A stretch of DNA of 64,000 bases, taken from assembly GCF_013327855.1 (NCBI RefSeq), contig NZ_JABUMX010000001.1, positions 1,116,001 to 1,180,000 on the forward strand, given 5' to 3'. The stretch comes from Phyllobacterium pellucidum. Lineage in GTDB: Bacteria; Pseudomonadota; Alphaproteobacteria; Rhizobiales; Rhizobiaceae. This document shows, in pieces, positions 53,496-63,353 of the stretch. A program made the position numbers and the translations under genes. The notes beneath the pieces were generated by a model, which was not told the origin of the DNA, ran no database searches, and worked only from the letters and a program-made list of their open reading frames with translations. Within the stretch, counting starts at the first letter, position 1; every line of letters begins with the position of its first letter.

Positions 53496-54649
53496 AGCCC
53501 GAATTCCTTGCGAATGCGGTCGCTATGCTCACCGATCCGTGGCGCAGCCCGATCGAACTTGGCGCGCTTGCCATTGACGCGGATCGGCGATCTCGTTGTC
53601 TCGATCGACACATTGTCGTCGCGCTCGACCGTTTGCAGCATGTCGAGCACCTTGAACCCTTCGCTTTGCAGGAGTTCTTCCCAGTTCAGCACCTTGGCGC
53701 ACCATATATCCGCAGGTTCGAGGATGGCGAGCCAGTAGTCGGTTGGCTCGCTCGCCAGCTTCTCCGCGATAATGCATTTGATCGCATCACGTGCCGTAAA
53801 CCAGGTTGCAGGTTGATCGCGGTAGGGAGCAAGCGCATCGAGACCAAGGAGATCCGCGAGCTTGGGCAAAGGTGTCATGGCGAGCGCGAGATAGCTGTCT
53901 TTTGTCTGATAGACGCCATAGGGTGCCGAGAGATAGGCGTGCGCGCTGCGGAAATCGGAGCGTTTCGGCAATCGCCGCCCATCATTGAGGTGTGTCGTCA
54001 GCACCTCGAACTGGAAATCGATCAATGATTCCATCAGGCTCGTCTCGATATGGGCGCCTTGGCCGCTGATCCCCCGCCGCACGAGGGCCGCGAGTATGCC
54101 CTGCACGATCGCCGCCCCCGCAAGCATGTCGCCGACGGCGAGGCCGAAGGGCACAGGCCCCTGGCTTTCATCGCCGTTGAGCCACATCAGGCCGGAACGC
54201 GACTGGGCCAATAGGTCCTGACCCGGACGCGAGACCCACGGTCCCTCCTCGCCGTAACCGCTGATGCTGGCATAGACCAGACGTGGGTTGATCGCCTTTA
54301 CTGCCTCATAATCAAGGCCCAGCCGCTGGATGACGCCGGGCCTGAAGTTCTGGATGAGCACATCGGCACGCGCGAGCAACGCCTTCAGCGCCTTAAGGTC
54401 AGCCTCGTTCTTCAAATCGATCGCGAGGCTTTCCTTGGCGCGGTTGATTGCATGGAAAATCGTCGAATCCCCGCCGATTTCGGTGTCGCTGAGATAAAGG
54501 CGCCGTGAAAGGTCGCCCCCATCGGGCCGCTCGATCTTGATGACACGCGCGCCAAGATCCATCAGGCGCAGGGAGGCATAGGGTCCCGACAGAAACTGGC
54601 TCATATCGACGACAAGCAGGCCTGTCAGGGGCAATTCGTTCGCAGTCAT
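53492..54649 (-). CDS. CaiB/BaiF (class III) CoA-transferase
   Basis: 385 residues, family III CoA-transferase forming interlocked dimers. Motifs: LLVVDMSQFLSGPYASLRLM with the N-terminal Rossmann-like start, GADVIKIERPDGGD-type segment (GARVIKIERPDGGD), and GLAVGDMLAGAAIVQGI containing the catalytic Asp. Substrates are small organic-acid CoA esters. The start codon overlaps the stop of the MaoC-like gene by one base (TAATG read on the minus strand). Confidence 0.88.
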   Translation of the reverse strand: MTANELPLTGLLVVDMSQFLSGPYASLRLMDLGARVIKIERPDGGDLSRRLYLSDTEIGGDSTIFHAINRAKESLAIDLKNEADLKALKALLARADVLIQNFRPGVIQRLGLDYEAVKAINPRLVYASISGYGEEGPWVSRPGQDLLAQSRSGLMWLNGDESQGPVPFGLAVGDMLAGAAIVQGILAALVRRGISGQGAHIETSLMESLIDFQFEVLTTHLNDGRRLPKRSDFRSAHAYLSAPYGVYQTKDSYLALAMTPLPKLADLLGLDALAPYRDQPATWFTARDAIKCIIAEKLASEPTDYWLAILEPADIWCAKVLNWEELLQSEGFKVLDMLQTVERDDNVSIETTRSPIRVNGKRAKFDRAAPRIGEHSDRIRKEFGL

Positions 54650-55200
54650 TATTTTTCGGTCTTTCCAACAAAATCAGCAGGATTCTTGTATTTCACCGTT
54701 TGCAGGTGTTCGCAGTAGAGGACGAGCTCGCCCTCATTCTTGAAGACTTCATAGCTGGCGCGGATAAGGCCAAGGTCCTTGTAGCGCGGCCGTTTGTCGA
54801 GGTTGGTGCGGATCGTATAGATCGTGTCGTTCAGGAAGACGGGCTTGATAAACCGCAGCTTGTCATAGCCGTAAGAAAAAGCGTTGACGCAATTGGTGGC
54901 TACCAGACCGAGGCCAGCGGAAAAGACGAAGGCACCTGCGACCAGACGCTTGCCGAACATGCCCTCGCTTTCCGCGAACATCTGGTCCTGGACATAGGGA
55001 TGGATGTCGGTGACGAGGACGTTGAAGAGGTGGCTGTCGCTTTCGGATATTGTCCTCCGCAGCGATCGTATCTTCTGACCAACAGGCCAATCCTCATAAT
55101 ACCAGTTTTCCGCGTTCCATACGGGCAGCGCTGCATGGGCCTCCGGCATGTTTCTTGGATGCGTCGAGGAAACACCGACTGTCGACGTAAGGCCGGTCAT
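54649..55200 (-). CDS. MaoC-like (R)-hydratase family protein
   Basis: About 183 residues from ATG 55200, or 166 from ATG 55149; neither has a clear Shine-Dalgarno. The hot-dog fold is shown by [43 protein letters not shown] and [22 protein letters not shown]; the D-x4-H active-site pair common in MaoC hydratases is present only as the ESDSHLFN region, so activity is likely but not certain. With the CoA-transferase it suggests activation and hydration of an organic acid CoA ester. Confidence 0.75.
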   Translation of the reverse strand: MTGLTSTVGVSSTHPRNMPEAHAALPVWNAENWYYEDWPVGQKIRSLRRTISESDSHLFNVLVTDIHPYVQDQMFAESEGMFGKRLVAGAFVFSAGLGLVATNCVNAFSYGYDKLRFIKPVFLNDTIYTIRTNLDKRPRYKDLGLIRASYEVFKNEGELVLYCEHLQTVKYKNPADFVGKTEK

Positions 55201-55266
55201 TGCCGCACGCTTTCCACGTGCGGATTGCTCAAGCTGCGTTCCATAACTGCCTCCCACATCTTCTCT

Positions 55267-55285
55267 TGTGAATAATATTTTCACA
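55267..55285 (-). promoter_or_regulatory. operator-like inverted repeat upstream of the MaoC-CaiB operon
   Basis: TGTGAA (55267-55272), seven AT bases, TTCACA (55280-55285). It lies 67-85 bp upstream of the MaoC-like ATG at 55200, in the only gap before the operon. The regulator is not identified. Confidence 0.5.
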
Positions 55286-55313
55286 TATGGGTGGAAATGG
55301 CAAGCGGTCTGGC

Positions 55314-56315
55314 TTACGATCCTTTGAAAATGCCCTTGCCCAAAAGGTGCTCGCGGTCGTGCGGCGCATCGAAGTTCTGGTCCGGTCCAAGCGGAACAAT
55401 GAGTGTCGGGTTGATGTGGGCAATCGAATAGTAGCCGGCCTTGATGTGGTCGATCTTCACAGTCGTGCGCACGTCCTGCCATTGGTAAAGTTCGCGCATA
55501 TAGTTGGAAAGGTTGTGGTAATCGGCAATCCGGCGGATGTTGCACTTGAAGATGCCATGATAGGCAGCGTCAAACCGCACAAGCGTTACAAACAGGCGCC
55601 AATCCGCTTCAGTGAGATATTGCCCGGCGAGATAGCGATGATCGGCAAGATGCGCCTCGATCTTGTCGAGGGCCTTGAACACGCTTCTGGCGGCATCTTC
55701 ATAAGCCGACTGCGATTTGGCAAAGCCGGCGCGATAGACGCCATTATTGACATTGTCATAGACGAGCCCGTTCCAGCGGTCGATTTCCGCGCGGAGAGGT
55801 TCGGGATAGAAATCCTGGTGGTCGCCGGTAAGTTCGTTGAATGCCGTATTGAGGATGCGGATAATGTCGGCTGACTCGTTATTCACGATCCGCGCTTCCT
55901 TGCGGTCCCAAAGCACCGGAACGGAAACCTTGCCGGTATAGTTGGGCTCGCTCGCCGTATAGAGCTGGTGCAGATCGCGAATGGGCGGCGCCTTCGGCCC
56001 TGCGTCCTGCGGGTCCGCGAAGGTCCAGCCATTTTCGCCAATTGCCGGCTCCGCGACGGACATGCGGATGATTTCGCGCAAGCCCTTCAAACTGCGGAAG
56101 ATCAGTGTGCGCGACGCCCAGGGGCAGAGGTAAGAGACAAAAAGCTGATAGCGTCCGGGTTCGGCAGGCAGACCGGGTTGGCCGGACGGACCCGGCGCGC
56201 CATCCGGCGTAATCCAGCTATGGAAATGGGTCGCCTCGCGATGGAACGCGCCATCCTTCATTTCGCTGGCGGCAACGTCGCCCTTGACCCATTCTCCATT
56301 CACCAATGCCGGCAT
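55314..56315 (-). CDS. glutathionyl-hydroquinone reductase (Xi-class GST)
   Basis: 333 residues, thioredoxin-fold N-terminal half and helical C-terminal half. The catalytic Cys is in [12 protein letters not shown], the Xi-class signature (CPWAxR); further family markers are GDQDFYP-type ([13 protein letters not shown]) and [15 protein letters not shown]. It reduces glutathionyl-hydroquinones with glutathione. The gene stands alone between the MaoC operon and ilvD. Confidence 0.88.
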   Translation of the reverse strand: MPALVNGEWVKGDVAASEMKDGAFHREATHFHSWITPDGAPGPSGQPGLPAEPGRYQLFVSYLCPWASRTLIFRSLKGLREIIRMSVAEPAIGENGWTFADPQDAGPKAPPIRDLHQLYTASEPNYTGKVSVPVLWDRKEARIVNNESADIIRILNTAFNELTGDHQDFYPEPLRAEIDRWNGLVYDNVNNGVYRAGFAKSQSAYEDAARSVFKALDKIEAHLADHRYLAGQYLTEADWRLFVTLVRFDAAYHGIFKCNIRRIADYHNLSNYMRELYQWQDVRTTVKIDHIKAGYYSIAHINPTLIVPLGPDQNFDAPHDREHLLGKGIFKGS

Positions 56316-56422
56316 GTGCTAAATCCTGGTCTTCTGTTGAAAAGACCAAGATTGCACGTCGCGCATGCGTTTCCTACCGGCGCCGCTTTGACAGACTGTA
56401 TTCCGCCAAGGAACAGTGGCTG

Positions 56423-58096
56423 CTAACCGGTTACCGCGCCTTCGCTTGCCGATTTCGCCAACTGTGCGAATTTGGCGAGGACACCGCGCGTATAACGCGG
56501 CGGTGGCTGCTTCCAGTTGCTGCGCCGGCGTTCGATCTCGTCGTCGCTGACCTCGAGTTGCAGCAACTGCTTATGCGCATCGATCGTGATAGTGTCGCCT
56601 TCCTCGACAAGCGCGATGGTGCCGCCTTCGAAGGCTTCCGGCGTCACATGCCCGACCACCATGCCCCAGGTTCCGCCCGAAAACCGCCCATCCGTAATGA
56701 AACCAACGCTTTCTCCGAGGCCCCGACCGATGATTGCCGATGTGGGTGCCAGCATTTCCGGCATGCCTGGACCGCCGCGCGGGCCAAGGTAGCGCAGCAC
56801 AAGGACATCGCCCGGTTTGATTTTGTCGGAGAGTATGGCGTCCATCGCCGATTGCTCGTCGTCGAACACCCGTGCAGGTCCCTCGATGACGGGATTTTTC
56901 AGCCCAGTGATCTTGGCGACCGCTCCGCCCGTTGCAAGGTTGCCCTTGAGGATCGCAAGATGGCCCTCACTGTAGAGTGCCTTGGCGATCGGCCGGATGA
57001 TGTCCTGGCCCTCGGGGGGCGCGTCCGGAACATTGGCGAGTTCCTCGGCCAATGTGCGCCCCGTGATGGTCAGGCACTCGCCGTGCAACAGGCCGGCATT
57101 CAGCAACAGCTTCAGGACCTGCGGTATGCCGCCGGCCTTGTGCAGGTCGACCGCCATGTACTGGCCGGAGGGACGCAGGTTGCACAGGACCGGAACCTTG
57201 CGGCGCACGCGCTCGAAATCGTCGAGCGTCCATTCGACTTCCGCAGCATGGGCAATGGCAAGAAAATGCAGGACGCCATTGGTGGAACCGCCTGTCGCCA
57301 TGATCAGTGCGACCGCATTTTCGATGGACTTGCGGGTGATGATGTCGCGAGGGCGAATATTCTTGCGCACCGCCTCGATGAGCACCCGCGCTGATTCCGC
57401 CGTGCTGTCGATCTTCTCCGCGTCGGGATTCGCCATGGTCGATGAATACATCAGTGACATGCCGAGCGCCTCGAAGGCCGAACTCATTGTGTTGGCCGTA
57501 TACATGCCGCCGCATGAGCCCGTCGACGGGCAGGCATGACGCTCTATGCCCTCGAAATCCTCCTCGCTCATCTTGCCGGCCATGTATGAGCCCACCGCCT
57601 CGAAGGCCGAGACGATGGAAAGATCCTTGCCCTTCCATCTGCCGGGCTTGATCGTACCGCCATAGACATAGATTGCCGGGACATTGGTGCGGGCAATGGC
57701 AATCATGCCGCCCGGCATGTTCTTGTCGCAGCCGCCGATGACGAGCACGCCATCCATCCACTGGCCGTTGACGCACGTCTCGATGCAGTCGGCGATAACC
57801 TCGCGCGATATCAGCGAATATTTCATCCCCTCGGTGCCCATGGCCATGCCGTCGGAAATGGTCGGCGTGCCGAACAGTTGCGGATTGCCGCCTGCCGCCT
57901 TTACTGCGGCGACGGCCGCATCGGCGAGCGGCTGGAGGCCGGCATTGCAGGGCGTGATGGTCGAATGGCCATTGGCGATGCCGATCATCGGCTTGGCGAA
58001 GTCTGATTTTTCATAGCCGAGCGCATAATACATCGCGCGATTGGGCGACCGCGCTATGCCCTCGGTGATGTGCTTGGAACGCTCATTGGCTGCCAT
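56423..58096 (-). CDS. ilvD: dihydroxy-acid dehydratase
   Basis: Catalyses the third common step of valine and isoleucine synthesis. 557 residues, IlvD/Edd family, with iron-sulfur ligands in [10 protein letters not shown] and [12 protein letters not shown], the [14 protein letters not shown] loop, and [11 protein letters not shown] near the C-terminus. CAGGAGG lies upstream of the ATG at 58096. I see no leader peptide or attenuator in the 82 bp before it. Confidence 0.95.
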   Translation of the reverse strand: MAANERSKHITEGIARSPNRAMYYALGYEKSDFAKPMIGIANGHSTITPCNAGLQPLADAAVAAVKAAGGNPQLFGTPTISDGMAMGTEGMKYSLISREVIADCIETCVNGQWMDGVLVIGGCDKNMPGGMIAIARTNVPAIYVYGGTIKPGRWKGKDLSIVSAFEAVGSYMAGKMSEEDFEGIERHACPSTGSCGGMYTANTMSSAFEALGMSLMYSSTMANPDAEKIDSTAESARVLIEAVRKNIRPRDIITRKSIENAVALIMATGGSTNGVLHFLAIAHAAEVEWTLDDFERVRRKVPVLCNLRPSGQYMAVDLHKAGGIPQVLKLLLNAGLLHGECLTITGRTLAEELANVPDAPPEGQDIIRPIAKALYSEGHLAILKGNLATGGAVAKITGLKNPVIEGPARVFDDEQSAMDAILSDKIKPGDVLVLRYLGPRGGPGMPEMLAPTSAIIGRGLGESVGFITDGRFSGGTWGMVVGHVTPEAFEGGTIALVEEGDTITIDAHKQLLQLEVSDDEIERRRSNWKQPPPRYTRGVLAKFAQLAKSASEGAVTG

Positions 58097-58178
58097 TGCC
58101 GCACCTCCTGTTCAGGCAAGCGATTTGACGCTCCTTGAGGACGGCTGTCAAACGGCAGACCGGCAATGTGCGATGGCA

Positions 58179-59429
58179 TTAGCGGATCGCAGCAACCAGC
58201 GCCTTGTCGGGGAAGCATGTGGCCGCCATGCCCTGCTTCGATTGCCAATCGCCAATCGAGCGGCGCGTCTTGAACCCTGGAAATCCGTCGGCGCCGCCAG
58301 CGTCGTAGCCCTTTTTCTCCAGCGCCCGTTGCAGGGCCACAATGTCGGACCGGTAGAGCCCGCCGACATCGCCCCACCCTGCGGTAAAGTTCGCGGCGCC
58401 ATTCGCGATGCGGTCGCTTACATGGCCGATGAACAGCGCATAGAGATCGCTCATATTGTACTCCTTGAGTACGTAGAAATTCTTCGTGACGATGAATGCA
58501 GGGCCGTGCCTTCCGGCCGGCATCAGCAGAAACCCTTCGCCCTTGGCCTCCGCCGCAGGAAATGGCCTGCCATTGACACGCTTGATGCCAAGCTTTCCCC
58601 AGGTGCTGAAGGGCTTGCCCTGGTCGGGACCTTCCAGTGCGCAACTGACACTCTCGGGGACGGTCACCTCATAGCCCCAGTCACGACCACGCTGCCAGCC
58701 ATATTGGGCAAGGTAGTGCGCGATCGAACCCAGCGTATCGGGCACCGAGTTCCAGATGTCGCGCTTGCCGTCGCCATCGAAATCAACGGCATGCTCGAGG
58801 TAGGACGTCGGCATGAATTGCGGCTGCCCGAGAGCGCCTGCCCAGGAACTCTTCATGCTGCCGGCGCCAATATAGCCTTTCTCGACAATTTCAAGCGCAG
58901 CAAGCAGCTCCTTGCGGAACATGTCCTTGCGCGTTGCGAGGAAGGTCTTGGTCCCCAGGACGGCAAAGGCATTATACGGAATCTTGACGCTGCCAAAGCC
59001 GCTTTCGCGGCCCCATATGGCGAGGACAATCTCGCCGGGCACGCCGTATGTCTTTTCGACCGACTGCAATATCCGTGCATATTGGCCAGCACGCGCCGTC
59101 CCGCCGGAAGTTACGTTGTTGACGGTCTTGTCGTTGAAGTACTTTCCGGGGGAGCCGAATTCGCTCTGTGCCTGTTTTTGCGGTGTCTGCGGCTTCTCGC
59201 CGGGCATGACAAGATCAGGCAGATCGAAGTTAAGCGTCACGCCTTTGAGGGCCTCGTCAAATGTCGCCCTTGATATCCCCTTGGCCTTGGCTTCCGGCCA
59301 TAGATCGTTGTCCAGCCATTGTTGGAACTGCGCTTCGACCTGGGGCCTGGACGCAGCGAGGCTTGCCGGCGTGTAAAGCATGACGATCAGTCCGATCAGC
59401 GCCCAGAGGGCATTCATCCATGGGCGCAT
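58179..59429 (-). CDS. membrane-bound/periplasmic lytic murein transglycosylase B
   Basis: 416 residues. A signal peptide (NALWALIGLIVMLYTPASLA) leads to a transglycosylase domain of the MltB type with the catalytic Glu in AIWGRESGFG (about 145) and the WAGALGQPQFMPTSYLE motif, then a C-terminal peptidoglycan-binding domain (about 355-416, IVALQRALEKKGYDAGGADG). It cuts glycan strands to 1,6-anhydro products. ATG 59429 is used; a TTG at 59435 has the better-placed AGGAG. It follows recR by about 14 bp and is probably co-transcribed. Confidence 0.87.
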   Translation of the reverse strand: MRPWMNALWALIGLIVMLYTPASLAASRPQVEAQFQQWLDNDLWPEAKAKGISRATFDEALKGVTLNFDLPDLVMPGEKPQTPQKQAQSEFGSPGKYFNDKTVNNVTSGGTARAGQYARILQSVEKTYGVPGEIVLAIWGRESGFGSVKIPYNAFAVLGTKTFLATRKDMFRKELLAALEIVEKGYIGAGSMKSSWAGALGQPQFMPTSYLEHAVDFDGDGKRDIWNSVPDTLGSIAHYLAQYGWQRGRDWGYEVTVPESVSCALEGPDQGKPFSTWGKLGIKRVNGRPFPAAEAKGEGFLLMPAGRHGPAFIVTKNFYVLKEYNMSDLYALFIGHVSDRIANGAANFTAGWGDVGGLYRSDIVALQRALEKKGYDAGGADGFPGFKTRRSIGDWQSKQGMAATCFPDKALVAAIR

Positions 59430-59443
59430 GATCAAGTCGTCTC

Positions 59444-60049
59444 CTATAGCGACGTTCGGGCCCGCAAGGCGGCGGCCAGGGTTCCTTCATCAAGGTAATC
59501 GAGTTCGCCGCCCACCGGAACACCGTGGGCAAGACGGGTAATCCGCACATCGAAGCCGGCCAGTTGATCGGTGATGTAATGGGCGGTGGTCTGTCCCTCT
59601 ACCGTGGCATTGACGGCGAGGATGACTTCCTTGATTTCGCCCTCAGCGACCCGCCCGACAAGCGAGGCGATGTTGAGATCATCGGGGCCAATACCATCAA
59701 GTGGGGACAGCCGTCCGCCGAGCACGTGGTATCGCACGTTCATCGAACCCGCCCGCTCGAGCGCCCAGAGGTCGGAGACGTCTTCGACGACGATTAGCGT
59801 CGAGCGTTCCCGACGCGGATCGGTGCAGATCATGCATGGATCGGCGGTATCGACATTGCCGCAGGTCGAGCAGACACGCACCTTTTCGGCGGCGTCCTGC
59901 ATCGCCGAACCCAACGGGATGAGCAAGGCTTCCTTCTTCTTGATGAGATGCAGCGCCGCCCTGCGCGCCGATCGTGGCCCTAGCCCCGGCACCTTGGCGA
60001 GGAGCTGGATCAGGCGTTCGATTTCGGGACCGGCGATTCGTTTCGACAT
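59444..60049 (-). CDS. recR: recombination protein RecR
   Basis: 201 residues; acts with RecF/RecO in gap repair. N-terminal helix-hairpin-helix ([20 protein letters not shown]), a zinc finger with four cysteines ([16 protein letters not shown]), then a Toprim domain ([17 protein letters not shown]). The usual dnaX-ybaB-recR order is kept, but 408 bp separate it from ybaB here, and mltB follows on the same strand. Confidence 0.95.
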   Translation of the reverse strand: MSKRIAGPEIERLIQLLAKVPGLGPRSARRAALHLIKKKEALLIPLGSAMQDAAEKVRVCSTCGNVDTADPCMICTDPRRERSTLIVVEDVSDLWALERAGSMNVRYHVLGGRLSPLDGIGPDDLNIASLVGRVAEGEIKEVILAVNATVEGQTTAHYITDQLAGFDVRITRLAHGVPVGGELDYLDEGTLAAALRARTSL

Positions 60050-60457
60050 AGCGTCGGTTTAGAGCAATTTGACGATTTATGGAATTGGCGGGCGCACAAC
60101 CTCGACGGCCGGAATGCCAAAAGCGATACAACCCTGCATTCGTTGCCATCTCGAAATTACACCACGATGATGCCGCGGTTCGAAGGCGAAAGCAGCAGCG
60201 CCGCACCAGCCGGCGCATCGGGAGAATGGGCTCCCCGACTGCGGCAACAGCCTTGCTTTCGAACTTGGAGTGAAACGATGCGGAAATTTCCGTGGAGTAT
60301 CAGCCTTATCATGAAGAAAACCCGGACGAACTGGTCATGGACCGTCCGGGTTCAATTCAGATAAGAAACGGGGACGGGCGAAAGCTCGTTCCCACTCCAA
60401 ACTCAATATAGCTGAGTTGATCTCGCTTTCCAATAAGCTTCCAGTTGTAGACTACGC
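60050..60457. other. hairpin-rich gap between ybaB and recR
   Basis: A 408-bp stretch without a convincing gene. It holds three inverted repeats: a ten-pair stem at 60319-60352, GGGGACGGGC/GCTCGTTCCC (60370-60393, with mismatches), and AACTCA/TGAGTT (60400-60418). A short frame at 60143-60364 runs through the hairpins and does not look like protein. Confidence 0.6.
60319..60352 (-). terminator. terminator-like hairpin downstream of dnaX-ybaB
   Basis: AACCCGGACG (60319-60328) and CGTCCGGGTT (60343-60352) form a perfect ten-pair stem around a 14-base loop. On the minus strand it is followed by TTCTTCAT, giving T-rich sequence AACCCGGACG...GTTTTCTTC. It lies 106 bp beyond the ybaB stop and before recR, so it may separate the two transcripts. 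Confidence 0.6.
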
Positions 60458-60781
60458 TTAGAAGGGAAGCTTGAAACCGGGAGGTATCGGAAGCCCGGCC
60501 GTCAAAGCCTGCGTCTTTTCAGCCATGATCGCCTCGACTTTCGACTTTGCCTCATTGTGCGCGGCAATGATGAGGTCTTCGATGACTTCGATATCGTCTT
60601 CCTTGAAAAGGGACGGATCGATGCTGAGCGCCGTCATCGCGCCCTTGCCCGAAAGCTTGACGGTGACAAGGCCGCCGCCAGCATGACCTTCGGCCTCCAG
60701 AGCCGCGATCTCTTCCTGCATGGCGGCCATCTTGGCCTGCATTTCCTTGGCCTGCTTCATCATGCCCATAATGTCACGCAT
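60458..60781 (-). CDS. YbaB/EbfC nucleoid-associated protein
   Basis: A 107-residue DNA-binding dimer subunit: a long N-terminal helix ([20 protein letters not shown]), then the conserved strands with [19 protein letters not shown] and a C-terminal helix ([18 protein letters not shown]). It starts 18 bp after dnaX, its usual partner, and is almost certainly co-transcribed with it. Confidence 0.93.
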   Translation of the reverse strand: MRDIMGMMKQAKEMQAKMAAMQEEIAALEAEGHAGGGLVTVKLSGKGAMTALSIDPSLFKEDDIEVIEDLIIAAHNEAKSKVEAIMAEKTQALTAGLPIPPGFKLPF

Positions 60782-60799
60782 GGGGAAAACTCCTGTTCG

Positions 60800-62608
60800 T
60801 CAATCGTCTTCTTCGACCGGTGCGAGTGTATCATCTCCCGCTGCGACGGCATCATCCATCTGTCCGGCCGGGGCCGTAATGCGCACGTTGATGATCTTGG
60901 CGCCCGGAAATTTTGCAAGGATCGCGGCGACATCCGGGTCCGAGCGCGCATCGCTGAGCAGCGTATCGCGTTTGGCCGTTTCTGTCTCGTTGACCGTAGC
61001 GTTTCCCGGTTCCCGCGACAACGAGACCATCCAGCGAATACCGGTCCATTCGCTGAGCTTTTGCGAAAGATCCGTCAGCAAGGACTTTGGAGCGTTTTCG
61101 GTCAGGTTGATTTCGAGCCGCCCGGGCTTCATGCTGACAAGCCGTACGCAATTCTTGACCATGATCTTGAATTGCATGTCGCGGTGCTTGTCGGCAAGCG
61201 CCACGATATCTTCGATGTTTTCAACGGGTACGGCTGGAGACTGCGGCTGCTCGACAACCAATGGAGGAGCGACGCTCGGTTCGGACTTCGGCGCAGGCTC
61301 GACAAGACGCATCGTCGCGCCGCCATTGGACGTGACGACACCACGTTGCGTTGCCATCGCATCCACCTGGCCTGCGCGCGCGGTCGGCGCACCACCATTT
61401 CCCGGACGTGATCCATCGCTGCGATTCGGCGATGCCGGAACGCCGCCGTCCTCAAGGGACTTCAGCGCCTCGTCGAGTGTCGGAAGATCGGCGGCATGGG
61501 CAATGCGGATCAGCAACATCTCCGCCGCCTGCACTGGACGGCTTGATTCCTCGACCTCGGTGATCCCTTTCAGCAGCATCTGCCAGGTACGCGAGAGGAC
61601 GCGGATCGACAGCTTTTCGGCAAAATCCCTGCCACGCAGCCTCTCGTCTTCCGAAAGCGAAATGTCGTCGGCGACATCGGGCGTGAACCGTATGCGCGTT
61701 ACCAGGTGATTGAAATCGGCAAGGTCCGTCAGCACCACGGCAGGATCGGCGCCGACATCATACTGGGCACGAAATTCCCTTAGTGCCGAAGCGACGTCGC
61801 CGCGCATCAGCATTTCGAAGAGATCGATGATGCGGGCGCGATCGGCAAGGCCGAGCATCGAACGCACTGCTTCCGCCTCGACACGGCCCGCACCATGGGC
61901 AATGGCCTGATCGAAGATCGACAATGAATCGCGCACCGAACCCTCGCCGGCACGCGCGATCATGCTGAGCGAAACGTCATCGACGGCAATCGATTCAAGG
62001 TCGGCGATTTTCTGCAGGTGGCGAACGAGGACGCTGGTATCGATGCGCCGAAGATCGAACCGCTGACAGCGCGAAAGCACGGTAATCGGCACTTTGCGAA
62101 TTTCAGTCGTTGCAAAAATGAACTTCACATGCGGCGGCGGTTCTTCAAGCGTCTTCAACAGGCCATTGAAGGCCTGGTTCGACAGCATGTGCACTTCGTC
62201 GATGATATAGACCTTGTAGCGCGCCGAGACCGGGCGATAGCGCACCTGCTCGATGATCTCACGAATGTCGTCGATGCCCGTGTGCGACGCCGCGTCCATC
62301 TCGATGACATCGACGTGACGGCCTTCCATGATCGCCTGGCAATGTTCGCCCGGAACGGTGAGGTCTATCGTCGGCTTGTCGATATCGGCAGTCTGGTAGT
62401 TGAGTGCACGCGCCAGAATGCGCGCCGTCGTCGTCTTGCCAACGCCGCGTACACCGGTGAGCATCCAGGCCTGGGCAATACGCCCCGTCTCGAACGCATT
62501 GGTCAGCGTGCGGACCATCGGCTCCTGGCCGATCAGATCGTTGAAATTCTGCGGGCGGTATTTGCGGGCGAGCACGCGATAGGCGCTGTCTGGCGTTCTT
62601 GTATCCAT
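60800..62608 (-). CDS. dnaX: DNA polymerase III subunits gamma/tau
   Basis: A 602-residue AAA+ clamp-loader subunit. Walker A is GVRGVGKTTTARIL, Walker B is VYIIDEVHMLS, and sensor 1 is FIFATTEIRKVP. The zinc module of the E. coli protein (four cysteines after the Walker A helix) is reduced to a single GEHCQAIMEG here, the usual rhizobial state. The C-terminal 230 residues form the tau region that contacts polymerase. No obvious frameshift site was identified. ybaB follows 18 bp downstream. Confidence 0.94.
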   Translation of the reverse strand: MDTRTPDSAYRVLARKYRPQNFNDLIGQEPMVRTLTNAFETGRIAQAWMLTGVRGVGKTTTARILARALNYQTADIDKPTIDLTVPGEHCQAIMEGRHVDVIEMDAASHTGIDDIREIIEQVRYRPVSARYKVYIIDEVHMLSNQAFNGLLKTLEEPPPHVKFIFATTEIRKVPITVLSRCQRFDLRRIDTSVLVRHLQKIADLESIAVDDVSLSMIARAGEGSVRDSLSIFDQAIAHGAGRVEAEAVRSMLGLADRARIIDLFEMLMRGDVASALREFRAQYDVGADPAVVLTDLADFNHLVTRIRFTPDVADDISLSEDERLRGRDFAEKLSIRVLSRTWQMLLKGITEVEESSRPVQAAEMLLIRIAHAADLPTLDEALKSLEDGGVPASPNRSDGSRPGNGGAPTARAGQVDAMATQRGVVTSNGGATMRLVEPAPKSEPSVAPPLVVEQPQSPAVPVENIEDIVALADKHRDMQFKIMVKNCVRLVSMKPGRLEINLTENAPKSLLTDLSQKLSEWTGIRWMVSLSREPGNATVNETETAKRDTLLSDARSDPDVAAILAKFPGAKIINVRITAPAGQMDDAVAAGDDTLAPVEEDD

Positions 62609-62730
62609 CGCGTCCTGTTTGGCTCCTGCGCTAAGGCTCCCGACCCTTGCCCTTCACGAAGTCTAACCGCATGCGCCGCAGCGTCAATGCCGCGGACGGC
62701 TTTGACACAGGCAAGGTGACAGGAAAAGGT

Positions 62731-62826
62731 GGGAGGCTGGCACGGCGACCCGTGCCTGGCTCGTTGGGGCTGCTTCCTTCCGGACCTGACCCGGTTGGCG
62801 AGTGGCTCGTCCACCACCAACCTCCC
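62731..62826 (-). ncRNA. ffs: 4.5S signal recognition particle RNA
   Basis: On the minus strand a 96-nt hairpin begins GGGAGG (62826) and ends CCTCCC (62731). Its apical part has the universal SRP core: GGTCAGGTCCGGAAGGAAGC, including the GGAA tetraloop and the asymmetric loop bound by Ffh. It lies between dnaX and a divergent HIT gene, a placement usual in rhizobia. Confidence 0.93.
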
Positions 62827-62897
62827 GAGGCTCATATCGTCAATCCGCGCGCAAAAAGCAAGCGAAACCGCGAAAAAACTGTTATCTCTTATCGATC

Positions 62898-63299
62898 ATG
62901 ACTTTTGTTCTGGATAACAAACTTGCAGCAGACACCTATTCAATTGCAAGGCTGGGCCTCTGCGATCTGCGCCTTATGAATGACCGCCGCTGGCCGTGGC
63001 TCATCCTCGTGCCGCAGCGGCCGGGGATATGCGAGATTCATGAATTGACCCCGCTCGACCAGACCATTCTGACTTTCGAGGCTGGCATTGCCGCGCAAGC
63101 CCTGAAATCGGTCGTGAATTGCGAAAAGATCAACACCGGCGCGCTCGGCAATATCGTGCGTCAACTGCATCTTCATGTGATTGCCCGCAACAGTGGCGAT
63201 CCCGCCTGGCCCGGCCCGGTCTGGGGTCATGGCACTCGTGAGCCCTACGGCGAAAAAGATGCCCGGGCCTTTGCCAGCGCCATACTCAACGCTATTTAA
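62898..63299 (+). CDS. HIT-domain nucleotide-binding protein
   Basis: A 133-residue histidine-triad family protein. The core motif reads RQLHLHVIARNSGD, i.e. Q-x-H-x-H, so the first histidine of the HxHxH triad is Gln, while the nucleophilic central His is kept; this is the usual form in this rhizobial subfamily. It hydrolyses or binds nucleotide phosphoramidates or dinucleotides. ATG 62898 begins MTFVLDNKLAADT; the frame upstream lies in the SRP RNA. Confidence 0.88.
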   Translation: MTFVLDNKLAADTYSIARLGLCDLRLMNDRRWPWLILVPQRPGICEIHELTPLDQTILTFEAGIAAQALKSVVNCEKINTGALGNIVRQLHLHVIARNSGDPAWPGPVWGHGTREPYGEKDARAFASAILNAI

Positions 63300-63353
63300 T
63301 CCGTCAACATCATCAATGCCCTGTCCCCCGGGTCCGTTTCTGGAGCTCCAAGC

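Noticed and set aside
62120..62608. DnaX lacking the four-cysteine zinc module, considered as a degenerate clamp loader
   Set aside because: The AAA+ motifs are intact and loss of these cysteines is the usual state in rhizobial DnaX.
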